A stretch of DNA of 64,000 bases, taken from the NCBI GenBank assembly GCA_002336105.1, contig DDEQ01000043.1:110263-174262 (forward strand), written 5' to 3'. This stretch comes from Chthonomonas sp. UBA1950 (GTDB lineage: Bacteria > Armatimonadota > Fimbriimonadia > Fimbriimonadales > Fimbriimonadaceae). Of the stretch, positions 45,716 to 54,520 are shown in pieces. The position numbers and the translations under genes were made by a program. The notes under the pieces were generated by a model. That model worked only from the letters and a program-made list of their open reading frames with translations, was not told the DNA's origin and made no database searches. Each line of letters starts with the position of its first letter. The stretch's first letter is position 1.

Positions 45716-46300
45716 ATGTTTAGAAAACTTAAGCGAAACGATGCTAAGAACAGGGGAAACCGGACAACCACAAGACTAGACTTGAGTGTGCGCTCCATCT
45801 ACAATCAACACTCACTTAACTTAGCCTCTGTGTCCTGCATCCTCACCCTGCTTTTTTGTTTCGTCTCCAGCGCGTCGGCAATGAGCGAACCAAAAGCAGC
45901 GACGCCAGCTGGCAAAAAGCTGCTTGCAACGATTGGCTCCAAGAACATCCCGACACCTTCCAATGGCGGGTTCAATGCGGTAAATGAAAGCAATAAGAAT
46001 GCGATTCCCTTTGGAATCAAGGGATTCGAGTTCGACTCGTGGACGGTTCGAAAATCAGGTGAAATTCGATATAAGGACGGCAAATATGTCGGTGCCTACC
46101 TTTATATGTATGTTTACGGAGCCCCAACCGATACGCAGATCATAAAGAACCTAGGGCTAGCACTCAAGGAATGGAAAAAGGCATCTCTCGGCTCTGAGGA
46201 TCCGAAAGGCCGACTCTACTCAAGCGGAACATATCGAATTAGTGTTTCGACTCGTGATGATCAACAGTTCACCGAAATCATCGTTTGGAAGATCAAGTGA
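45716..46300 (+). CDS. Hypothetical exported protein
   Basis: Not recognised. The 194-residue protein has a long basic N-terminus (about 35 residues), a hydrophobic export helix (LASVSCILTLLFCFVSSASA, cut likely after ASA) and a ~135-residue domain with alternating strands (SGEIRYKDGKYVGAYLYMYV) but no known motif. ATG at 45716; later in-frame starts are possible. The 233-bp gap before it has a -10-like TATACT and no other feature that I can support. Confidence 0.6.
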   Translation: MFRKLKRNDAKNRGNRTTTRLDLSVRSIYNQHSLNLASVSCILTLLFCFVSSASAMSEPKAATPAGKKLLATIGSKNIPTPSNGGFNAVNESNKNAIPFGIKGFEFDSWTVRKSGEIRYKDGKYVGAYLYMYVYGAPTDTQIIKNLGLALKEWKKASLGSEDPKGRLYSSGTYRISVSTRDDQQFTEIIVWKIK

Positions 46301-46336
46301 AGTTTCGAAAGACCTTCCTCGTCAAATGATTGAGAC

Positions 46337-46371
46337 AACTGTGGGCTATGCAATATCACAGCCCACAGTTG
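46337..46371. terminator. Bidirectional hairpin terminator
   Basis: A perfect 12-bp stem (46337-46348 with 46360-46371) with an 11-base loop, between the convergent exported-protein and FlxA-like genes. No T-run. Confidence 0.65.
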
Positions 46372-46376
46372 AGAGC

Positions 46377-46739
46377 CTAAGCTGCAACGTCGACGCCGCG
46401 GGTGTAGGTTTGTTCGGTGCTCTCGGTTTCCTTCGAGGAAGTAGAAGTGTTCTGCTGAGAATTAGCAGATTTCTCTGCTGCTTTCTGTGCTTCTTCGGCT
46501 CGAATCTGGGCAATCTGGTTCTGAACTTGCTGAATCTGTTGTTGTAAGAGTTGAATTTGTGCTTGTTTGGTTTTCGTATCGTCGTTGCTCTCTTGCTCTT
46601 TCGATAACTGCTTCTGAAGCGTCGCAAGCTGTTTTTGTAATGCGGCGATCTCTGCACTTGATCCCGAAGACGAGGAAGAGGCGCTTCCTGTTGAAAAGTT
46701 GATGTTTAGGCTAGACGCCGATATTGAGGTGGTGCTCAT
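46377..46739 (-). CDS. FlxA-like coiled-coil protein
   Basis: A 120-residue protein with a Ser-rich N-terminus and a long coiled coil (IAALQKQLATLQKQLSKEQE, then IQLLQQQIQQVQNQIAQI) in the pattern of the FlxA-like family. Function unknown; the E. coli namesake is a flagellar-regulon gene, but no flagellar gene is in view. ATG at 46739 has AGGAG 9-13 bases upstream and is preferred to the longer frame. Confidence 0.6.
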   Translation of the reverse strand: MSTTSISASSLNINFSTGSASSSSSGSSAEIAALQKQLATLQKQLSKEQESNDDTKTKQAQIQLLQQQIQQVQNQIAQIRAEEAQKAAEKSANSQQNTSTSSKETESTEQTYTRGVDVAA

Positions 46740-46949
46740 GGTCTGGACTCCTAGCTCGTCGTGGGTAATGTGGCGAGCATCCACTGGTAAATAGTTGGTT
46801 TTGCGCGTCTCTTTGCCAACGCCAAAACTGGATCAAGGTGATTCGATTGATAGGAATTCATCACTTTTTCATTAGTGTGAAAATCCCTATCTGAATTGAG
46901 AGGTTTTTTCCAGCAAATCAAATACCGAGATGTTTCCTTTCTTCTAGGG

Positions 46950-46978
46950 TTGAGACTCGACCCAATTTCCGGTACACT
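46950..46978 (+). promoter_or_regulatory. Promoter of tRNA-Lys
   Basis: TTGAGA (46950-46955) and TACACT (46973-46978) with a 17-bp spacer make a good sigma-70 type promoter. Start of transcription would be about 8 bases before the tRNA. Confidence 0.6.
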
Positions 46979-46992
46979 CTCTTCTCGCGTGT

Positions 46993-47067
46993 GGGCTTGT
47001 AGCTCAGCGGTAGAGCAGCGGCCTTTTAAGCCGTTGGTCGAGGGTTCGAATCCCTCCGGGCCCACCA
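46993..47067 (+). tRNA. tRNA-Lys (anticodon UUU)
   Basis: A complete cloverleaf: acceptor 46993-46999 pairs with 47057-47063 (two G-U pairs), anticodon loop CTTTTAA gives UUU, T arm GGGTTCGAATCCC, discriminator A at 47064 and an encoded CCA at 47065-47067. Confidence 0.96.
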
Positions 47068-47077
47068 CCATTTTAGA

Positions 47078-47102
47078 GTCAGCCGTCCTGGCTGGCTTTT
47101 TT
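47078..47102 (+). terminator. Intrinsic terminator of tRNA-Lys
   Basis: A 7-bp stem with one mismatch (47078-47084 with 47090-47096), 5-base loop, then six T. Confidence 0.75.
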
Positions 47103-47146
47103 CTTGCACAGGTTTCCATCTTCGAAACCTATTTGAATTCGACCAT

Positions 47147-47184
47147 CCAATCGCTGGGCACAGAAATCCGTGTCCAGCGATTGG
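47147..47184. terminator. Hairpin downstream of the DUF4198 gene
   Basis: A 15-bp stem with one G-T pair (47147-47161 with 47170-47184) and an 8-base loop, beyond the 3' end of the minus-strand DUF4198 gene. No T-run. Confidence 0.6.
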
Positions 47185-47216
47185 AATCAACTGGCTAGTT
47201 GAACGCTCTTATGCAG

Positions 47217-48005
47217 CTACTCAGCTTTGTTTTTGGGAACAAGCAAGTGAATCGTAGCACTGTAGTTAATTGACTCGTAGCCAGTCCCTTTTGCACTCTT
47301 GTCTTGAAGATGAGAAGCTACCAACCATTGACCAGACCTTTCAAGCCTAAGAAGGGCCACGCCATTCGCATCGGTTCGCACTTCGAAGCGGGGATCTATT
47401 TCTCCTTTGAGTTCCACTCCCTTTGGAATAAAGCTAATCAGGTTGTTGGCAAGTGGCTTTCCGTGAAAGAATAGCTGCACCTTAAACTCTCTCCCGACCC
47501 GAACCTGCGCCACAGGGTCCGTGATTGGAATGATCTCAAACGGTGCGCCTGTTGGCTTTGCTTTATATGAGGCTTGGTCCGACTCCCCCTCAACTGAGAA
47601 ATAGGTTTTTGCGCATTTGATGTCTCGAACAGGAGCGTATGACATCACCTGGTCGAATGTTGACATCGCTTGGTAAACCCCGACAGATTTTGCTACGTAT
47701 GAGATTGCCAAACTCGACTCGTTGGACTCACCGCCACGTTCGGCCAACCCGGATGTCAAATCCACAGACTTGCCATCCGGGTTCAAGACAGACACATTCT
47801 GCTGACCTTTTCTTAGCTTGCCAATAACAGCGAAATCGCGATGATGATTACCGTGGTTACCAACCTTCAGAAATAGGTCGAGCCTCTGTTCTGGCTTGAC
47901 CATCGTTTCCGTAGTCTCAATCCATATGTCATGGGCGACAGCTTGGCTCACAAGAGCCAAGCCAAGAATCAAAACGAGACCCCGTACGCGGCGAGCAATT
48001 TGCAT
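47217..48005 (-). CDS. DUF4198 (NikM-like) secreted protein
   Basis: A 262-residue exported protein. Signal peptide (LVLILGLALVSQAVAHDIWI) with the mature N-terminus starting AHDIWI, the usual beginning of DUF4198/NikM-type periplasmic proteins, whose N-terminal His can bind metal. A central VAQVRVGREFKVQLFFHGKP and FEVRTDANGVALLRLERSG belong to the C-terminal beta domain. Relatives occur with nickel or cobalt uptake and with polysaccharide genes. The ATG shares one base with the stop of the prepilin gene before it (TAATG), so they are co-translated. Confidence 0.78.
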   Translation of the reverse strand: MQIARRVRGLVLILGLALVSQAVAHDIWIETTETMVKPEQRLDLFLKVGNHGNHHRDFAVIGKLRKGQQNVSVLNPDGKSVDLTSGLAERGGESNESSLAISYVAKSVGVYQAMSTFDQVMSYAPVRDIKCAKTYFSVEGESDQASYKAKPTGAPFEIIPITDPVAQVRVGREFKVQLFFHGKPLANNLISFIPKGVELKGEIDPRFEVRTDANGVALLRLERSGQWLVASHLQDKSAKGTGYESINYSATIHLLVPKNKAE

Positions 48006-48775
48006 TAATTGGTTCTCCCCTGGTTTCTTGGGTCAAAAGAACCAGCATAAATTCCGTTCGCGATATCTCTCCACCAGAGCTGATTCCACTTACCAAACTT
48101 CGCATGTCCGTCAACATACGTAAAGTTTGCCCCTTCGGTAAATGCGGTCAGTTTGATCTCTCTTGTTTCGTTTTTGGTCGAATCCCAAGTCATGTTCTGC
48201 ATATAGGCACTAGTGGTTTCACTAGGATCACCCCAATAGAACCCGTGGAAATGATCTCGCGGGGCAACGTCATCGCGCGCGAGGGCGACGTAAATGACAT
48301 TAGCAGGGGCGTTGATCGCAGACTGAACACTGTAGGTGCCGGAACCGTCGTAGGCGCCAGACATATAGGCACTCAATAGATAACTCGTCCAGCGATAACC
48401 CCAGCGAGGATCAGTATCAGCGGCATCGGCCTGCGGCGGCTTCGTTCCCAAGGGCGGCCACTTCGTGCTCGCATCCCCTGGAGACCGAAACATATCCCAG
48501 TTCTTGATGTAAGCCTGACAACGCAGAGGCCAGGAATTGCCTTTCGATGGAAATGAAGTTAGCGGAAACTTATCGTCGTAGTCTTGACCATATAGCAAGA
48601 ACATCGTTCCAATTTGCTTCATGTTAGATAAATCGACAGTCTTCTTGGCTGCTAGTTTTGCCTGCGCAAATACTGGAAAGAGAATCGCCGCTAAGATAGC
48701 AATGATAGCAATGACAACGAGAAGTTCGATGAGCGTAAATGCGCTCATTCTGGGTGTATTTACTTGTTTACTCAC
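48005..48775 (-). CDS. DUF1559-like type IV prepilin/pseudopilin
   Basis: About 256 residues. The N-terminal AFTLIELLVVIAIIAILAAI is the class III prepilin signature, here with Ala rather than Gly before the Phe, and is followed by LFPVFAQAKLAAKKTVDLSN, common to the large DUF1559-related families of Planctomycetes and Armatimonadota. The C-terminal part (FTYVDGHAKFGKWNQ) is the usual end motif of the family. Start chosen as GTG 48775; ATG at 48748 is possible, and the frame is open to 48862. It likely forms a surface or secretion pseudopilus part after peptidase cleavage. Confidence 0.85.
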   Translation of the reverse strand: MSKQVNTPRMSAFTLIELLVVIAIIAILAAILFPVFAQAKLAAKKTVDLSNMKQIGTMFLLYGQDYDDKFPLTSFPSKGNSWPLRCQAYIKNWDMFRSPGDASTKWPPLGTKPPQADAADTDPRWGYRWTSYLLSAYMSGAYDGSGTYSVQSAINAPANVIYVALARDDVAPRDHFHGFYWGDPSETTSAYMQNMTWDSTKNETREIKLTAFTEGANFTYVDGHAKFGKWNQLWWRDIANGIYAGSFDPRNQGRTN

Positions 48776-48898
48776 TGATGAATGAATCCTTGGATGAGTA
48801 CTTGTCACCTGCAAACCACCATGGGGCGTCTGCAGGTGCTTCGTAGCACTCGACAGAGGCACACGCGCTAGATCGTGTGACCATATCCGACAAAAGAA

Positions 48899-49357
48899 TC
48901 AGGTGAGTTGAATTTGGGGAGGAGGTGTTTCTGGCGAATGACTTGGAGTGGAGATTTTGCAATTGAGATAAGCAAAGCAAGGCGACGTTTGAACCAGCGT
49001 GTGAATGCTGGGTAGAACGAGACGCTCCACGTCGAATCCCATCGTTATTACAAATCGCTGCTCCGAGACTTCAGCATCGCCATGGGTCTGAGCGGCCTTC
49101 TTCTCGGCACAATGACACTGAACGAACTCCTTTTCGCCGATGTGTGGAGCACGAAGTGTAGTCACTGGAACGAGTTTGCCGCAACAGTCTCTTGTATATG
49201 TCACTGCAACGACTTTCTGCACGACAGCCGTGGGACACTGAATCCCTTGCCGTGTCTGTGGCGTTGCAATATCCGAGGTCAAGAATATGAGTACAACCGA
49301 TAGCCAGATAGCTATCAGTTGTACACTCAATTCTTGCGTTCGCGAGCGCAACTTCAC
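48899..49357 (-). CDS. Hypothetical Cys-rich membrane protein
   Basis: Not recognised. The 152-residue protein has one N-terminal membrane helix (LIAIWLSVVLIFLTSD) and then cysteines in DCCGK, CHC and a lone C near the end, with a Pro-rich tail (SPETPPPQIQ). GTG start without a visible Shine-Dalgarno sequence. It lies 123 bp upstream of the prepilin and DUF4198 genes on the same strand. The CC and CHC pattern could bind copper or another metal, which would agree with a DUF4198 neighbour, but this is inference. Confidence 0.6.
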   Translation of the reverse strand: MKLRSRTQELSVQLIAIWLSVVLIFLTSDIATPQTRQGIQCPTAVVQKVVAVTYTRDCCGKLVPVTTLRAPHIGEKEFVQCHCAEKKAAQTHGDAEVSEQRFVITMGFDVERLVLPSIHTLVQTSPCFAYLNCKISTPSHSPETPPPQIQLT

Positions 49358-49423
49358 TAGGGGGTGATTCTACCATTAACAACCTGATGGCAACAATCCG
49401 TCAGGCTGACAATAGGGATCAAC

Positions 49424-49903
49424 TTACCAATACATCTTCTTATCGCCGTACAAGGTTTGTATGTAAGCGATCTGACCCTGGTGATATTCAAAGTTCCAAA
49501 GCGGATAAGCCAGATTCTCGCTCTGAGTAATCTCATGACCTCCATCGAAGGGAAGCGTATATTTTTCGGTGAGTCGAGCCTCTGGAAATTCGGCGGCGGC
49601 TGCATAGAAAGCTTCGAGATTCTTCAAACAGACTTCCTCGCAAGCCTCTGCGGTCGTCCAACTCGCACTCATCTTGCCAAACTCTTCCATGGCTGCCTCG
49701 TCGAAGTCGGGCATGGGTTGTCCCTTAAGAATCATCGTTGTCCAGGTTGGACACATCGCAAGCTCTTTGCAAATATCGAGAACGCTTCGACCCTCGTCGA
49801 GTGGCTTCCAGTCGAGCTTGTCGGCGGGAACAGCCTTTGCATACTTAAACACTTCGGCGACTGCAACTTTGGTTGCGGTGATGATAAATTGTGAATAGCT
49901 CAT
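49424..49903 (-). CDS. DinB-family protein
   Basis: A 159-residue four-helix protein. The third metal ligand region NFEYHQGQIAYIQTLYGD is the C-terminal DinB/YfiT pattern (HxxxH-like, here HQGQI), and the length fits. DinB-like proteins include thiol-dependent transferases (bacillithiol, mycothiol) and many of unknown function. The first His of the usual metal triad is not evident. It is transcribed alone. Confidence 0.75.
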   Translation of the reverse strand: MSYSQFIITATKVAVAEVFKYAKAVPADKLDWKPLDEGRSVLDICKELAMCPTWTTMILKGQPMPDFDEAAMEEFGKMSASWTTAEACEEVCLKNLEAFYAAAAEFPEARLTEKYTLPFDGGHEITQSENLAYPLWNFEYHQGQIAYIQTLYGDKKMYW

Positions 49904-50066
49904 AGTTTCTCTCTGTATATTAGTAGACGTCTGACAACCATTCTAGCAGACATTGACTTCACTGGCAAGGGCCTACTGAACTCTGTTTCAAAAAAGATGA
50001 TAATGACCAAGACAGCCTGACCAGCCAACATAATGTCCTTTCAACCAATGAGGTTTAATTGTTGCA

Positions 50067-51659
50067 GTGTCCGAAGGCAACATCGAAGCATCGAACCAAG
50101 ACCGAAATGAGACATCCCGAGCTGGCGGGATCATGGTTTTCAGCTTATTTCTCAGCAGAGTCTTAGGAATGCTTCGGAGCACTGCCATTGCGGCAATGTT
50201 CGGAATTGGTCTCCAAAATGACGCTTATCGCATCGGAATGGCCCTTCCAGATTTCGTTTTCATGCTTATAGCAGGAGGCGGATTAAGCTCAGCATTCATC
50301 CCTGTGTTCGCCGAGTTTTGGCACACCGATCGTCGTAAGGAAGCCTGGAAGGCCTTTTCCGTCATCGTCACAGTTTGCTCGATCATTTCAGTGGTGATCG
50401 TTTCCGCCGTATGGGTTGGCGCACCTAATCTAGTTCACTTTTGGGGAGAAGGTAAAGACCCTTCGGCGTTTCCAATTGCGACGACGATCAGTCGAATTGT
50501 TCTTCCCGCTCAATATGCCTTTCTGATCGGCTCGGTGCTATTGGCAACTTTGTACGCTAGAAAGCAGTTTCTAGGGCCAGCCATCGCTCCTAACATTTAC
50601 AACGTTGGCATCATTCTTGGGGCGCTTTACCTCGGACACATTCTTGATCCTGGAATCTACGGCGTAGCGTGGGGCGCGCTCGTTGGTGCGTTGATTGGCA
50701 ACTTGGCTTTGCCGATCTTATTCTTGATCAAATCGGGTGCCAAGTTTCGCTTCTCGACCGACTTGCGAGCACCTGGCGTAAAGACCTTTTTTGTTCTGCT
50801 TCTGCCGGTCATCCTGGGCTTTTCGTTGCCGAGCATGGTTCGAATCATCACACAGAAATTTGCTTCTCATTACGGCATAGGCGCAAATACGGTGATGGAC
50901 TCAGCGAATGAGCTGATGCAAGCTCCATTAGGCATCTTCGGTCAGTCACTCGCGCTGGCAGTCTTCCCCGTTCTGGCCCAATTCTTCGCTCAGGGAAGGA
51001 TGGATGCCTTCCGAAACCAGATCAGCCGCACTCTGCGCACCGTGATCTATTTAGCGATGCCAAGTAGCGTGCTTATGTTCGTAATGGCGGAGCGAATCGT
51101 TAGCGTCATCTATGGTTACGGAAAGGCGGCGCACTCGGGACAGCTCCATAGCATCGCGTATGGTTTACAAATTTATTCAGTCGCGATCTTTGCATGGTGT
51201 ATGCAACCCGTTCTGATGCGGGGATTCTTCTCCCTTAAAAAGACTTATAAGCCGATTATCCTTAGCACCTCAATGACAGCGCTTTTCATCCTGATGTGCT
51301 GGATCTCATCGATGAACCTTCAGTGGGGCTTCGGAGCCATTCTGTGGTCGTCGAACATTGCGGCGCTGGTTCTTGTTGTGATCTTGTTCGTCGCCTTAGA
51401 AAAGGAGATCGGCAAACTCGACCGCCCGAAGATTTATGCGACGCTCTTGCTCTCAACTCTTGCGGCTGCGATTATGGGTGCGGTGACTTACGGAGCCATG
51501 ATGCTTTGGACACCACAGAGCAAGACAGGCACAATCCTAGACGTGATTCTTGTTTGCACAGTGTCTGCTTGGGCTTACTATTTCGTCACGGAAAAGTTCG
51601 CAATGCCCGAAACCGAATATTTCAGCCGGGCAATGCGAAAACTCCACTTGAAACGCTAG
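50067..51659 (+). CDS. murJ: Lipid II flippase MurJ (MviN)
   Basis: A 530-residue membrane protein with about 14 helices of the MOP superfamily. The N-terminal block SRVLGMLRSTAIAAMFGIGL and ADAFxVA-like NDAYRIGMALPDFVFMLIAG, with GGGLSSAFIPVFAEF, are MurJ signatures. It moves lipid II across the inner membrane for peptidoglycan synthesis. GTG start. Its stop shares CTAG with the stop of the convergent gene, so the two end on the same four bases. Confidence 0.95.
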   Translation: MSEGNIEASNQDRNETSRAGGIMVFSLFLSRVLGMLRSTAIAAMFGIGLQNDAYRIGMALPDFVFMLIAGGGLSSAFIPVFAEFWHTDRRKEAWKAFSVIVTVCSIISVVIVSAVWVGAPNLVHFWGEGKDPSAFPIATTISRIVLPAQYAFLIGSVLLATLYARKQFLGPAIAPNIYNVGIILGALYLGHILDPGIYGVAWGALVGALIGNLALPILFLIKSGAKFRFSTDLRAPGVKTFFVLLLPVILGFSLPSMVRIITQKFASHYGIGANTVMDSANELMQAPLGIFGQSLALAVFPVLAQFFAQGRMDAFRNQISRTLRTVIYLAMPSSVLMFVMAERIVSVIYGYGKAAHSGQLHSIAYGLQIYSVAIFAWCMQPVLMRGFFSLKKTYKPIILSTSMTALFILMCWISSMNLQWGFGAILWSSNIAALVLVVILFVALEKEIGKLDRPKIYATLLLSTLAAAIMGAVTYGAMMLWTPQSKTGTILDVILVCTVSAWAYYFVTEKFAMPETEYFSRAMRKLHLKR

Positions 51660-52288
51660 TCCTCGAGAATCGTGGGCTTGATTTGATATGAGAACCCAGC
51701 CGGGAAATTTGACTTTACAGTTGACTTTCCACCCATTTCGCCAAACGTCTTGGCGCTGATCTCGAAAGACTGACCATTCCTAAATCTGAGGACGCACTTT
51801 CCATCAAAATCACCCATTTTTTGTGAGACGAACGCCGTTACCGAGCCATCCTCATTGACCCTTGGAACGATTAGGAGCTCTAGCCCGATACTCGATAGTC
51901 CGTAGGTCCACCGCTCGTTATTGGCTACAGAAGTTGAACTATCACCGACAAAATGATCCAATTCGCTTTGAATGTGTAAATCGAATCGAACCCGCTTAGC
52001 TTTGACATCAAATAACCGGGCGATCTCTACTGCATCACTCAGATCCTCTTTGTTCGAACCAGAAAAATGAATCAAACCAGCCGAATCGTCAGCGACAGAT
52101 GTAACCCCTTCCCTTAGAAACTCCCCGACGTGGCCGTTCGTTGGATGTGGATCGAACACGGAATCGATAATCGGAGTTCGACCGTTAATAAGCGAAACCA
52201 ATCGACTTGGTCGAACCCACTGGACTTTCATGTCGAGGGTTTCTGTCTGCACAGTCGTGGCAATCATCAAGGCAAGTGCTGTGATCAT
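51656..52288 (-). CDS. Hypothetical exported protein with secretin-like strands
   Basis: About 210 residues with a short signal peptide (MITALALMIATTV). The C-terminal stretch FDLHIQSELD and LLIVPRVNEDGSVTAFVSQK resembles the repeated strands of a secretin core, but it is too short to form a secretin gate. ATG at 52288, with AGAGGA at a good distance, is preferred to the GTG at 52309. Role unknown. Confidence 0.55.
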   Translation of the reverse strand: MITALALMIATTVQTETLDMKVQWVRPSRLVSLINGRTPIIDSVFDPHPTNGHVGEFLREGVTSVADDSAGLIHFSGSNKEDLSDAVEIARLFDVKAKRVRFDLHIQSELDHFVGDSSTSVANNERWTYGLSSIGLELLIVPRVNEDGSVTAFVSQKMGDFDGKCVLRFRNGQSFEISAKTFGEMGGKSTVKSNFPAGFSYQIKPTILED

Positions 52289-52368
52289 GTTTACGCAATC
52301 CTCTCGCACTAATGACGTTCAGGTTTTAGCATTTTGTTCTTCAACAATATTCCCGGTAATCTGAACGC

Positions 52369-53256
52369 ATGTTGCATCCCCCGATGAACTCACCAGGCTC
52401 TGAACTTCGTGCCGTCATGAAGCAGGGGACAGTGCTTTTACCGGGAGTGTTTAACGCTATCAGTGCGGTCTCAGCAGCTAAACAAGGTGCGAAAGGGCTC
52501 TACATCACCGGAGCTGGCATCACAAACTCTGGACTCGGGGTTCCGGACATCGCCTTAGCTGACTTGAGTGAGTTCAAGCAAGTTGCCGCCGCAGTCACCT
52601 CGGTTGTCAACATTCCGGTCATCAGCGACGCAGACACTGGTTTTGGGGGAGTTCAAAACGTCGCGCGAACCGTCATCGAACTCGAACGCGCAGGACTTGC
52701 TGGCATCCACCTTGAAGACCAACTCAGCCCCAAGAGGTGTGGGCATCTTGATGGAAAGACCCTTATAGAACCACAGGATATGGTTTCAAAAATCAGAGCT
52801 GCAGTTGAATCCAAAAGGGACCCAGATTTCCTAGTTATTGCTCGCACAGATGCGCGTGGCGTCGAAGGCCTTGATGCTGCCATCGAACGCGCCAAAGCTT
52901 ATGTACAGGCCGGCGCGGATGCCATTTTCCCTGAGGGCTTAACCTCCGAAGCCGAGTTTGAAACGTTCCGAAAATCGTCCGAAGTTCCACTCCTTGCAAA
53001 CATGACGGAATTCGGGAAAACGCCGATCATTACACTAGATACATTTTCGCAGCTAGGCTACGAAATCGTGATCTTTCCGATGACTGCCTTCAGAGTGATG
53101 CTAAAAGCACTTGACGATACGTATAGCGAACTGTTGGCGACCGGAACGCAACAAGGACTCTTGCCAAAGATGCGAACGAGATCTGAGTTGTATGAGGCAA
53201 TTGAGTATTCAGAATATGATGCTGCCGATAAAAGGTGGGCGGGACAGAGCCAGTAG
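52369..53256 (+). CDS. prpB: Methylisocitrate lyase (PEP mutase/ICL superfamily)
   Basis: A 295-residue TIM barrel. The catalytic loop SPKRCGHLDGK with its active-site Cys, the metal site ISDADTGFGG and the DPDFLVIARTDAR block are those of PrpB. It splits 2-methylisocitrate into pyruvate and succinate in the methylcitrate cycle of propionate breakdown. The citrate-synthase-type gene follows at once, with the prpB frame ending before its ATG at 53295; prpD is not in view. The succinate formed feeds SdhA. Confidence 0.9.
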   Translation: MLHPPMNSPGSELRAVMKQGTVLLPGVFNAISAVSAAKQGAKGLYITGAGITNSGLGVPDIALADLSEFKQVAAAVTSVVNIPVISDADTGFGGVQNVARTVIELERAGLAGIHLEDQLSPKRCGHLDGKTLIEPQDMVSKIRAAVESKRDPDFLVIARTDARGVEGLDAAIERAKAYVQAGADAIFPEGLTSEAEFETFRKSSEVPLLANMTEFGKTPIITLDTFSQLGYEIVIFPMTAFRVMLKALDDTYSELLATGTQQGLLPKMRTRSELYEAIEYSEYDAADKRWAGQSQ

Positions 53257-53294
53257 GTACACTGTCACCCCATAAGGATTCGCTGAGGAACCGT

Positions 53295-54440
53295 ATGAGC
53301 GTGAACGTAACAGAACAGTATCCAAACTACAGCCCGGGACTTGAGGGAGTGCCAGGCGGACTTACAAAAATCTCCGACATTGATAGCGATCGTAGTAGCC
53401 TGCAATTTCGAGGCTATGACGTTCACGAACTTGCGGAGAAATGCACTTACGAAGAAGTAGCCTATCTTCTTTTATACGAAAAGCTACCAACGGCGGATGA
53501 ACTGCACGCTTTTCGGGATTCGATGAACCGAGCAAGGAAACTGCCTGGCGAAGTCAGCGCCGCTCTCCGAATGGCTCCTAGACATCTGCACCCTATGGAC
53601 CAAATCAAGATTGCCTACACCATGCAGGCAGGTTTTGATCCGAACTACGGCCACGAAGACAAGGGCTCAAACATTCGCAAGGCGATTCGTATCATCGCAT
53701 CAGCGGGAACAATCGTCGCCGCTGGACACCGACTCCGTCACGGCGAAGAACCTATCGATCCAGATCCAAAGTTAAGCACAGCGGCTAACTTCCTCTACAT
53801 GCTCACCGGTAATGTTCCGGACGAAGCAACAGAGAAACTCTTCGATTCGACTCTGACCATGTACGCCGAGCACGGTTTCAACGCAAGCACCTTCGCTTGT
53901 CGAGTCTGCGTTTCTACTCTAAGCGACGTTTACAGCGGCATCGTCACCGGTGTTGGCACGCTCAAGGGCCCTCTTCATGGAGGCGCTAACGAGGAAGCCA
54001 TGCGAATGTTGCTTGAGATCGGCAGTCCTGCCAAAGCCGAAGCATGGATTCGAGATGCTCTTGTCAACAAGAAGAAAGTGATGGGCTTTGGTCACCGCGA
54101 ATACAAGAAGGGTGACAGCCGAGCACTCTGGCTTGGACCAAGGGCAAAGGAACTAGGCAAGCGTATCGGCAACCCAACATGGGGTCAAATCGCTGATACT
54201 CTTGAAAAGGTCATGCTTGAAGAGAAGGGGCTCTATCCAAACGTCGACTTCCCTGCGGCATTCCTATATTACAACCTTGGCATTCCGATCGAGTTGTACA
54301 CTCCGATCTTCGTTGTTGCTCGCGTTGCAGGTTGGAGTGCTCATGCCATCGAGCAACTCGAAAACAACCGATTGATCCGACCGAAAGCGATCTATACAGG
54401 CGAAAAGAACGTTAAGTTTGTTGAAATGAAGGATCGCTAG
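53295..54440 (+). CDS. prpC: 2-methylcitrate synthase / citrate synthase
   Basis: About 381 residues of the citrate synthase fold. The catalytic His lies in GGANEEAMRMLLEIGSPA (LHGGAN), a second in MGFGHREYKKGD, and the Asp in VDFPAAFLYYNLGIP; GYDVHELAEKCTYEEVAYLL is at the N-terminus. Short, type II-like enzymes of this kind serve as methylcitrate synthases, and the place next to prpB favours that; plain citrate synthase activity may also exist. ATG at 53295 is preceded by GAGGAA; the longer frame from 53235 would overlap prpB by 22 bp. Confidence 0.9.
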   Translation: MSVNVTEQYPNYSPGLEGVPGGLTKISDIDSDRSSLQFRGYDVHELAEKCTYEEVAYLLLYEKLPTADELHAFRDSMNRARKLPGEVSAALRMAPRHLHPMDQIKIAYTMQAGFDPNYGHEDKGSNIRKAIRIIASAGTIVAAGHRLRHGEEPIDPDPKLSTAANFLYMLTGNVPDEATEKLFDSTLTMYAEHGFNASTFACRVCVSTLSDVYSGIVTGVGTLKGPLHGGANEEAMRMLLEIGSPAKAEAWIRDALVNKKKVMGFGHREYKKGDSRALWLGPRAKELGKRIGNPTWGQIADTLEKVMLEEKGLYPNVDFPAAFLYYNLGIPIELYTPIFVVARVAGWSAHAIEQLENNRLIRPKAIYTGEKNVKFVEMKDR

Positions 54441-54456
54441 ATTCTTCGGCAAATAT

Positions 54457-54505
54457 AAAACAGAAGATCCCCGGTGCTAAGAAAACACCGGGGATCTTCT
54501 GTTTT
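54457..54505. terminator. Bidirectional intrinsic terminator
   Basis: A perfect 20-bp stem (54457-54476 with 54486-54505) with a 9-base loop and TTTT at the 3' edge of each strand, between the convergent prpC and GerMN genes. Confidence 0.9.
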
Positions 54506-54520
54506 ACAACTGATGAGTTT

